Made by a program: the position numbers and the translations under genes
Assembly (NCBI RefSeq): GCF_000835495.1
Contig: NW_015622542.1
Span: forward strand, 1,696,485 to 1,760,484
Length of the DNA stretch: 64,000 nt
DNA from: Cladophialophora immunda
Lineage: Eukaryota; Ascomycota; Eurotiomycetes; Chaetothyriales; Herpotrichiellaceae
Direction of reading: 5' to 3'
Notes under the pieces: model-generated
Database searches by the model: none
What the model was told of the DNA's origin: nothing
What the model saw: only the letters and a program-made list of their open reading frames with translations
In this document: in pieces, positions 55,743-64,000 of the stretch
Numbering within the stretch: the stretch's first letter is position 1
How the letters are laid out: every line of letters starts with the position of its first letter

Positions 55743-57709
55743 ATGGCGATGCAATATCAGCCCCAAACTTACTACCCTTACGGGCAGCCTCAGTGGCCTG
55801 AGGACGTCAAACCCGCTCTCACCGAAGACGATTCCTCCTCGATCCTCGACGACAAGGTCTTTGAATCCTCCACCCCCGCCGACATGGCAGCTGCTGCCGA
55901 TGCCTCTGACAATCGACGGCCTTCAGTCCCCAAGCTGGAGGATGACTATCCCGCATCTGCCCATGTCTGGCAGGAGAGGCCGCATGGAGTCATGGGCCCC
56001 GTCCGCCATTACTCGCAAAGCTCGCTCCCAATGTCAACCCCCAATGGCCAGTTCTTCAGTCAGATGAACCCTACAAACTGCGGTCCCGGCTTCATGCCAA
56101 ACCAACCGTGGCACTTGTCCGGGCGGTCTGAAGCGAGCACTCCCACCCCCTTCTTCGGTCCGGTGCAAGAGCCTTTTGAGCAGCAGGTTCAATATACCGG
56201 GGGCCCAGTCACCTTTTCGGGTTTCCCGCAGCAAGACCCTGCCTCTGCCGTTTCCATGTCGCCGCAGTCCAGTCAAGGCGGATGGGCTTCGACCACTTCG
56301 TCAGATGCTGCCGAGTCGAGTCGCATGCTACGACACAGATACAGACCTGCGTCCCCACTGCTGGTGCTGAGGTCCGACGGTATCAGGAAGAAGAATGCCA
56401 AATTCGAGATCCCTCCCGAACGAAACATCAACACCATTGACGCCTTGATCAACTCGACCACCAACGAGGAGGAGAAGAAGGAGCTCAAACAGCAGAAACG
56501 TTTGCTGCGAAATCGTCAAGCCGCGTATGTATCATCCCTAACCCCTTCGGTCGTCGTTGGCCTTCTAACCATCTTTTCCGCAGACTGGATTCTCGCATGC
56601 GCAAGAAGCAAAATGCCGAGAAGTTGGAACAAGACAAGAAGCTTCTCATCAGCCAGAAGAACGACCTGGAGGAAGTCATTGGCCAACTCGAGAACGCTCT
56701 CAACCATGAAAGACAACAGTGGATCCTCGAACGTCAGCGGCTCGAGGAGTGTATTTCGGAGCTGAAGTATCAGAACGAGGATCTGATTCGGACGTCGACT
56801 CTGGAGACCGGCGAGCTTCGACGAATGAACACCATCCTGAGGGACACCGTCCGGGAACTCGAACGCAACCAACATGCGCGTGCCTATGCCCCCAACCCGT
56901 CGGACGCCTTCTCGCACGACTTTTCGAACTTCAAGGATCTCGGGCTGGAGGACCAGTGGAACGACGAGTTCGGCCTGATGGGCAACGAAGACATGAAGAT
57001 GGAGGAATCCGAGTCGTTGCAGCGACAAGCCACCCCCAGACCTACCACCTCTTCGACCCAGCCGAACACTACCACCAAGTCTGATGTCAAGGTCGACGCC
57101 ACCTTCAGCTGGGAGACTTTTTACATGTGCTTGTTGTCCGGCGCCTTCATCATGTCGCAAGCCGGATCACGAGCCGCCAGTGCCGCGTCCTCTGTTGCCG
57201 TCGTGGCACCCAACATGCCTGCTCTCTCCGACGAATATCGCGCTGAGGCCGGCAACGTGCTCCAGGCGGTCCTTGCCTCCGGGCCCGAGGTCACACACGA
57301 GGTTCTCCCCAGCCGGCCCGCCCCTTCGCTAGACAACAACGGCTTTCCCCACGCACTCTCGGGTGTGTCTGGCATGACCCCTCAGCCCTCCGACACTCCA
57401 CTCGGCAATCTCCACGCGTCCCTCACCACGCCATCTCGCCGCCAACAAGCTGCCGCGGCCTTCTCCCTCTCCGCCGCCTCCTACAACCACATTAGCAGTC
57501 CCGACTGCGCTTTCGACGACGATGACGATGTGGTCGAAGTCAAACCGACCCGACTGCAACAACTGTTCGCGGACATGCAAGCTGAGAGGGACGGCCTCGA
57601 GAAGATGAGCGGCCTCGGCGGCAAAGCCCGGGAACGGAGCGTGCTCCTCGACCGCGTCCCCGAGAAAGTCCTACGAGATTTCCGCGAAATGATAGCCAGG
57701 GTCGAGTAA
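55743..57709 (+). CDS. bZIP transcription factor
   Basis: About 635 residues in two exons, 55743-56524 and 56584-57709. The intron (GTATGT...CCGCAG) falls inside the basic region and joins LLRNRQAA to LDSRMRKKQ. The spliced basic region LKQQKRLLRNRQAALDSRMR has the N-x-x-A-A/-x-x-R pattern of bZIP DNA-contact residues (N-R-Q-A-A-L-D-S-R), and a leucine-zipper coiled coil follows to about residue 350. Before it lies a conserved fungal block, GIRKKNAKFEIPPERNINTI. This matches a Eurotiomycete bZIP group sometimes called LziP; targets are not known to me. A hydrophobic motif, WETFYMCLLSGAFIMSQAG, sits near residue 455. The rest is disordered. Confidence 0.9.
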
Positions 57710-57884
57710 AAGAGCCAGACACACTCTCCAGGAAAGGCTCTACGATCTCTCTGGAACGACCGGCACGAGAAAATTTGTTACAAATCCGAACCAGAACTTT
57801 CTCTCTCTCTCTCATCACAGAGGGGGTTTCTTGTTCGGAGTGGTGGAAAATCTTTCCCTTTATGGTTCTTTCTATTCGTCGTCG

Positions 57885-57915
<31 letters not shown>

Positions 57916-59563
57916 GTGGAGCTACATTCTCTCCCTCTTCAGACGGAACAGGGTCTGATGATGAAGACCAAACACAAACCTACGAAAGCGAAAAGACTCA
58001 TATGCTTCAGGGCACAATTTCCTTATCTCTTTCACAACAGTTTAGGGATACTTTTTTTTTGGAATCGGGATCTGGGAATCAGTTGATACGATAGGATTAC
58101 GACATGATTTTTTTTTTTTTTGATTTTTATGATGACCCAGAAACTTTTTAACGGCCTGCCTATGACATGAAAAAAATTCTTTCCTTTTTATGCTTCCTGC
58201 GTTCTTAACTATTTCGGGATGGAATTGAAGTTGGGAGAGGGTGGTGGAAAGTTGCACATACACATAGCTATGACAAAGTCATGAGGTTCAGGTGGGGAAA
58301 GGGGAAGGAGACAAGCAAGATACAAGGGGGAGGAAACGACAGGAAACCATGAGGCCTGAGTTATCAGGAGAAAGACGACCCGACAAAGGGAACGGCTTTA
58401 TTGGACCAGATGACGCTCCAAGGGAGCAAATGAAAGGATAGGGACCGAGCACAGGGAAATAAGCCACAGATATGGCTGGGCTGGGTGGATGGATCGATGA
58501 AAGGATGAAACTTGAGGGCAAATCAAGAGCCTTCGCAACGATGTTACGACCAAAACGACCAGACGTACAGTTTTATAACGCCTTCTCATATAGCAACCGT
58601 ATAAACATGCCTCGGGCAAGAATAAGACACAGGAAAGGGCACCGAGCACAGTGTCTCGAGCACAGCAGATAGGATCGTTGGAATGGGAAACGAGGCCCAC
58701 TTGCGAGCTCTTTCAATGACAATCCAAAGTGTTCTGAATTCTATATCGTATCCCAATATAAGACCATCTCTCTAGAGCTGGGTGTCGAGAAAGGAAGCCA
58801 AACAGGCTCGAAGATTTCGAGGGCCCAAACCCGCCGGGCGGCCAGCCGTGTGAACATTCTGTCACGGGCATGTGCTTTGCCTTGCTTTGACGTCTCTTGT
58901 TTCACCGAGCTTGCTCGCTTGGAGCTTGACCATCCATATTCAACCAAGTCGACGGGCACCACTCTTCGGTGATGGCCGTGATAAACTTCAATGGTCCGCG
59001 GTCTGACCAAGGAAAGGCAACATTGATGGGACCTTTCGTGTCCTGAAAGAACCGCGCGGCCAGAACGGACCATCGTGATCAGATGTTCATCCCCGGACTA
59101 AGGGACGAGAAGAGACACAGTTCCCTCCAAGTCCCCTGCGTCATGCAGGCACGGCCTCACCCACCTCCACAACGGCTGACCAACAACTTGACCTAGATTG
59201 CAGGGAAAGGGCCGTGGCGCTGCCCATGTCTACCCTTGTGCCTGGGCGTTTCACGGGTCGAATCCTTTCTGAAGTTAGATATCAACAAGTGGCAACAGGA
59301 GAGCACTGTAGAGCTGTCGCCCGATCTGGGTTGCCTGGGCAGACCGCAGGCGAGGGATGCAAGAACAGGGCAGATAGGCCCCAAGCAGCCAGTCGTGGGC
59401 AAGGTCATTATTCATTTTGCTTATCTGTTGTCGGGTTCATCGGCTCCCTCGTCTCGATTTTGAGTCATATCGCGCAGCTTTCCTGGTTTCTGGATCGAGA
59501 GATCATCAGGCCATCGTCCAAGGTGACCTCGACATGCTACTGAGGATGGTCAAGGCCACGGTC
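57710..59563. other. Convergent intergenic region bZIP / Sel1-repeat gene
   Basis: About 1.85 kb with no supported gene. It includes the TC microsatellite, several T/A homopolymer runs (near 58050 and 58107) and probably long 3' untranslated regions from both sides. Confidence 0.45.
57885..57910. repeat. (TC)13 microsatellite
   Basis: An uninterrupted TC dinucleotide tract in the 3' region of the bZIP gene. A second, shorter tract (16 bases) lies at 57798-57813. Confidence 0.9.
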
Positions 59564-61583
59564 TCATTTTGGTGGATCATATTTCTCCTTCCAAATCCTG
59601 ACAATCACAAACACCAAGACGTCAGCACATAGTCACGCATCACCGCTCTTTGTCCGGGTCACTAATGAAACATTGTTCGTTCTCGTTGAGGTCAAGAGCC
59701 GGTCCGTTCAATGCCTTGGATTGTTACGCCTCATCGAGGACTGCGGCCCAGCCACCTCGCCTTTGAGAGTTGGAGCGTTGAGCACGAACCATTTCGCAGG
59801 GTTGATGGTGGAGGACCGGGTCGCCGAACAGGTCGCATAAGTGTCTCCAAAGTTTGACCGCCAATCAGGCATCTCTTGGCATCGAGGTATAGGACACCGC
59901 CGGAATTTCGACCCAATTCGTGTGAAAATAGGCAGAGCGGGTGTGATGAAGGGCCCAGGCGAGGGGCGTAGGTGATCGGGTGATAGGCAATTCTGGGACA
60001 AAATGACATGAGACCATGACTTACCAGGAATTTCCCAACGTCTTTGCACCATTCTTTTCGGCCAATCTGAGAAGTTGTGCCGCTTTAAACTATGTCGCAA
60101 GCCCCATGTGTTAGTAGCCATATATTTCTCCGAGAGAAACATCGATCGTGATTCGCGGAGTTCAGCATGACTTGAGACTAATGCAAGGTACGGGGACAAG
60201 GGGGCTGAGGCTGGCTGCTGAGTGGACGAGGGCCTTCTGCATTGCTGCCCAAAGTGAAGCTGCCATTGAGAGGGAGCTGTATTTGGGTATTTCGCGTATT
60301 TGGGGGCCGCACGACGCCCAAGTTTGTGTCAGAAGGGCCCCCTCCAAGTAATAGCACTCCCGATATGGGTCAGACTGCGTTACACCCGAACCTCCATGGT
60401 CGGACCGCTTTCGGGGGCGGATGAGGCTCAGCTGGGCTGCTGCTGCTGCCGCCGCCGCTGCCGTCCATCACGTGTCAAGAGGGAAAGGGGGGGGTACGCG
60501 TTGATCGAGAGACGCAGATATCCCAAGGCGCCTGCGGTATTTTGGGCTTCCAAGCAAAGCTTTGAGGAAGAAAAAAGCGCGGAAACTCACCTTGTCCTTT
60601 TTGCCCCCAAATCCTTCGAGGTAGCACCACGCAGCTTCGTTCATGGCATCCGTATCTCCTAGATTTGCCGCCGTCTCGTAATACTGCCTTGCTGCAACTT
60701 TGTCGACCGGAACTCCCCAGCCGTGGCGGAAGCAGTTTGCCAACTCGAAGATTGCAAGCACCAGCTCGCCCTTGGCGGCGCCTCCCTTTTTCATTCCGGC
60801 TTTCAAAGCATCAGATTCAATGGTGGCAGAGTTGGACGCTGCAGCTGACAAATAGGTGACTGCTTTTGCAGGATCAGGCTCACAGCCCCAGCCATGCCGC
60901 AGCGACAGGCCGTAGAGGACTTGGGATAAGACGTTGCCTGACTCTGCAAGTTGGTGGAACATTTCGGTTGCCTCCTTGAGGTCACCAGACTCGTGGAGCT
61001 GGATTGCTTTCTGGATGTCAATGTCGCTCTCTGGGTCGTTTATGCTTCGAGGCCGCGATGGAGATTGCCCAGGGAGGCCCAAATTGAGCGTCTCTAGCTC
61101 GCCTGTCAAAGAATGAGCTGGCATGGCAGGGCTTTTGCTCGCCAAAATGGTCGCACGTTCCTCCCACTTCGCTTCTGTCTCTTGACGATCACCAGATTCG
61201 GCATATGTTTCGTCAATTTCGGGGAGATCAGAAGGCAGATTGACCGAGCTCGTGCTCGCAGAACGATCCCTATTCAGATGCAGCCGCTCAGACAGGCGTC
61301 GATGTTCCTTCTTTTCTTTCTCTGGGGAAGACACGTCGGCAGCACCGGGACTGTGGCTCTTTCGGAATCGACCAAATGAGCGTCTCGATGGAGAAGGACT
61401 CTTGGGTTCGACGGACGCAGCGAGCTCTGGGTCATCCTCAAATCCAGGAGGCTTGATGTATTCTTCTGTATGCGTGTCGGTGCGGACAAAGGTGAATTCG
61501 GTCGCCTGAGGCAGGGGAGGCGGTTGAAAAGCGACATCACTATCGATCTTGTCCTTCTTCTTGAGCAAGTCTCTCAGAGGCAT
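59564..61583 (-). CDS. Sel1-repeat protein, Nif1-like
   Basis: About 363 residues in three exons: 61583-60591, 60089-60025 and 59597-59564. The first exon alone reads on into nonsense after KKDK; the true continuation is the next exon FKAAQLLRLAEKNGAKTLG (65 bases) and a last exon of 34 bases ending SWIWKEKYDPPK. Introns are 501 and 427 bases, far longer than others here, with GTGAGT...ACATAG and GTAAGT...TGTCAG ends. Sel1-like repeats run from residue ~205: DLKEATEMFHQLAESGN, LSLRHGWGCEPDPAKAVTYL, NCFRHGWGVPVDKVAARQYY and AWCYLEGFGGKKDKFKAA. The N-terminus MPLRDLLKKKDK and TEFTFVRTDTHTEEYIKPPG is typical of fungal relatives of fission yeast Nif1, a binder of the Nim1 kinase. A cell-cycle role here is inference. 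Confidence 0.88.
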
Positions 61584-62314
61584 TGTAGGCGGTAGCGGTG
61601 GATGGGGGAGAGTCTCTAGGGTGGAATCGACACAGATTGTGGGGTGGGTGGAAGGGCTTTTGAGGAAGAGCTGGCGGGCGAAGGTGGTCAGGAGATGCTG
61701 CGATATTGACAGTACCTCTTAATATGCATGCAGGACTTCCACATGAGGATGCGAGGCAGAAGAGTTGGATGCGACTGCGTTGCGGCTGTGCGAGCGGTTA
61801 CTGGCGAGCTGGGGGTGAGATTGGCAGTGGTGGCAGCGTTTGTTGGTGTCTTGGAAGGGGGAATTTGACGGCGTGTCTTGAGGCATGGCGGTGCACGGGG
61901 GCCTAAACAACCACCCCGACAGCTACCTATTTCTCTACCTACAATTCACCATTCCCACAGCTGCTAGATGGCGATCATGCGCTCTGGTGGCCATTGAGCG
62001 TTCAATCAGTTCTGCGCCCGGCGCAGCCTCCTGCTCTTCAATCCCCCTTGCATCCACGGCGCCATATTGTTGTTTGTGACACCCACTGACAGGCTTGGGT
62101 TCCCTGCCAGGGATGAAACATTTGGCTCGAAGCAGCCAAGTGAGGGGCAGTGAGCAATGGCCACGCTGCCCTGCTGAGAGATTGGCGAAGTCGAATACTG
62201 GCGATCTAGCAACCTACTTTTTACCTCATTCCTCTCCGTCCTCCCTTTGCCATCACTTCTCTGCCATCTGTTCACTTGGACCTCAATCTCAGGAGCTCCC
62301 TCTCCAGCCTAGCC
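61584..62314. promoter_or_regulatory. Divergent promoter Sel1-repeat gene / F-box gene
   Basis: 731 bases between divergent ATGs; no gene noticed. The frame of the F-box gene is open for 13 codons upstream of its ATG but without another ATG. Confidence 0.45.
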
Positions 62315-63727
62315 ATGCAGCTCCTAGATCTGCCCAAGGAAATCCTAGAACATATCTCGTCGTATCTGCCCCCTGCGGACATTGTCCGTCTGGGTCGAAC
62401 TTGCAAGGCTGCACATGACTTTGTGCGTCCTCAAAACCAGACTCTCTGGAGAGCTGCATTCTTGCATGTCTTTGATGATCCGAATGATGCTTGGTCCATG
62501 ATGCCCGGCCACACGCCACTGGCAACAGAGCGCCAGTGGGATTGGCACCATGAACTTTATACAAGACTAATGGCGCTGCGAGGTGTCCAGTCAAAACAGT
62601 GTGGGTTTGACAGTCAGGCTGAAGCCTATCTCACCACCCTACTCGACATCCGCGACACGGCCAAATTCGAACTCAATGCTCGGGACATTGCTAGTGGCAA
62701 AGTTCCCCGAGAGGACGACCGGACAACTTCACTGAACCTCCAAGTCCTCTCCGCCCTGACCGCCCATCGAGATGGCATCGAAAGTCTCATCCACGATACG
62801 GGAATGCAGAGGACGCTGCGGCACGCCAGATCTGACGAGCGTCTGTTGGGTGCGACACTGCGGTTCACCAGGAGCATGGCCGCGAGCACAAATGACCAGA
62901 ACCGGCCCGAATCCGCCTCAAGGCTCCATGTGTTTTACGGTCTGACTACTCGTGAGCGCATCGAGCACCGGGCTAGAGGTGCGGCCAGGCGGAAAGTGTA
63001 CAATTGGAGTATGAGCGGACCGGACAATGAATACAGCCCCTTTCGGCGAGATGGCAGCGGCACGGTCGACTGGTCGCTCCTCGAGGCGATAGTCAGCGTC
63101 ATCAGCCGCAACTTTTCCATGTGTGTCGAAGGCCGCCTCGCCCTGCCTCAAGGTTTCTGTTATTCTCTGCCGCACCGTACACTGGCCGACCCGACCAGCC
63201 CCAATGACTGGGCCCGGGTCACCGGGACGTGGCTGGGGACTTACTCTTGGATCGACCACAATGACCTCGTCGCATTTAACACCTGGAATAATGACATCGC
63301 CACTCAGCCGACCCTGGACGACGAACCCGAAGACTGTGGCGAACTGATGAGGCTCGAACTCCGGCTCGACGACACCGTTGCGTCAGATCCACGCCTGGCG
63401 ACATCGCTTCCCGCGTCTACTGACCTACCCGTGCTACACTTCTCTGGCGTTTCCCACAGCCACACCTCGATGCACCGCCCGGCCATCGGAGTCAGAGGTT
63501 GTGCGAGCCTTGTCCCGGGTGGACGAGAGGTAAGGTGGAAATTCATCATCAACTACGCCGGCCATGATCAGTGGCAGTTGGAAGGTGTCCAGCCAGGGGG
63601 CATCAGATCCGGGGGCGTGTTTGGGCTGTGGACGCAATGGGATCATGACGAGCTGGGCCCTATCGGACCCTTCTGCTACTTCCCGAGGGAGCTGTGCAAG
63701 CCAACCAGCGTTGTGTTGGCTACTTGA
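62315..63727 (+). CDS. F-box protein
   Basis: A 470-residue single-exon protein. An F-box opens the chain (LLDLPKEILEHISSYLPPAD, IVRLGRTCKAAHDFVRPQNQ, then TLWRAAFLHVFDDP), so it probably docks on Skp1 in an SCF ubiquitin ligase. ATG 62315 places the F-box at residues 2-47. The remainder has no leucine-rich or WD repeats that I can see; conserved-looking pieces are VTGTWLGTYSWIDHNDLVAF, then RLELRLDD and a C-terminal VRGCASLVPGGREVRWKFI and IRSGGVFGLWTQWDHDELGP. The last block resembles the beta-rich substrate region of other fungal F-box proteins of unknown target. Confidence 0.9.
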   Translation: MQLLDLPKEILEHISSYLPPADIVRLGRTCKAAHDFVRPQNQTLWRAAFLHVFDDPNDAWSMMPGHTPLATERQWDWHHELYTRLMALRGVQSKQCGFDSQAEAYLTTLLDIRDTAKFELNARDIASGKVPREDDRTTSLNLQVLSALTAHRDGIESLIHDTGMQRTLRHARSDERLLGATLRFTRSMAASTNDQNRPESASRLHVFYGLTTRERIEHRARGAARRKVYNWSMSGPDNEYSPFRRDGSGTVDWSLLEAIVSVISRNFSMCVEGRLALPQGFCYSLPHRTLADPTSPNDWARVTGTWLGTYSWIDHNDLVAFNTWNNDIATQPTLDDEPEDCGELMRLELRLDDTVASDPRLATSLPASTDLPVLHFSGVSHSHTSMHRPAIGVRGCASLVPGGREVRWKFIINYAGHDQWQLEGVQPGGIRSGGVFGLWTQWDHDELGPIGPFCYFPRELCKPTSVVLAT

Positions 63728-64000
63728 TGTGCAATGAACGAGCGAGACGAAGTTACGACATTTGACCTTTACATCAGGCGATTTGTGTCCTCCAGAGCCT
63801 GCACCAGGAATCGCTTGACGAGTGGTTCCAAGGCCATGCCACGCGCTGCTCCCTCACGTGGTCCTTGACGGTCCGCCATGATCTATCGTCATCAGTTCCG
63901 GGATAACTTAGAGATCGCCATGTCCTCACATTTGCATGGGATCAGCCGGGCCCGACGTCGAAAAGCCGACACTCAGGATCGCCCGTCCTGGGGTCTCGGT
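63728..64000. other. Downstream flank of the F-box gene
   Basis: 273 bases to the window edge. No gene is seen; the reading frames are short on both strands. Confidence 0.4.

Noticed and set aside
59255..59265. tRNA B-box-like sequence gggtcgaatcc
   Set aside because: One base off consensus, no pairing stem around it and no A box or acceptor stem at the right distance. No other tRNA candidates were convincing.

Overview
This is nuclear DNA of a filamentous ascomycete (Pezizomycotina, most likely Eurotiomycetes and perhaps the Chaetothyriales; the order is an impression, not a proof). The evidence is short introns of mostly 42-96 bp with GTAAGT/GTATGT/GTGAGT-type donors, monocistronic genes on both strands, and a gene set of fungal families (Iml2, Nif1-type Sel1 protein, Trs65, Jen-type carboxylate transporter, Vam7, fungal bZIP). 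Exon borders below were inferred by hand from reading frame, splice consensus and expected family sequence; no alignment was run.

Layout: 0-5 kb holds the 26-codon tail of an upstream gene, a kelch-repeat single-pass membrane protein and a Cus2/Tat-SF1 splicing factor. 5-9 kb holds an unfamiliar minus-strand pair: a secreted proline/glycine triplet-repeat (collagen-like) protein and a downstream coding block that may be part of the same gene. 9-20 kb holds an Mpv17/PMP22 protein, phosphoglycerate kinase, the proteasome-lid/TREX-2 peptide Sem1, Iml2, a GNAT acetyltransferase and NADP-glutamate dehydrogenase (with a probable GC-AG intron). 20-33 kb holds Nup160, Prp40, TRAPPII subunit Trs65, a conserved unknown and a Gemin2-like protein.

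32.8-46 kb holds a Cys-rich Ser/Thr-rich membrane protein, an NTF2-like protein, cytosolic aspartyl-tRNA synthetase, an alpha/beta hydrolase, Vam7, Ku80, a TMEM205/DUF4149-like membrane protein and a Jen-family monocarboxylate transporter. 46-64 kb is gene-poor: a large multipass membrane protein of unknown function, a DUF1223 protein, a bZIP transcription factor with a long leader, a Nif1-like Sel1-repeat protein with two unusually long introns, and an F-box protein.

The genes are mostly housekeeping and do not form one pathway. Several concern mRNA splicing (Cus2, Prp40, Gemin2-like), nuclear export and proteostasis (Nup160, Sem1, Iml2) or membrane traffic (Trs65, Vam7), but this looks like chance neighbourhood. 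I saw no mobile element, CRISPR array, tRNA, rRNA or biosynthetic cluster. The least explained stretch is the collagen-like locus at 5.0-8.6 kb.
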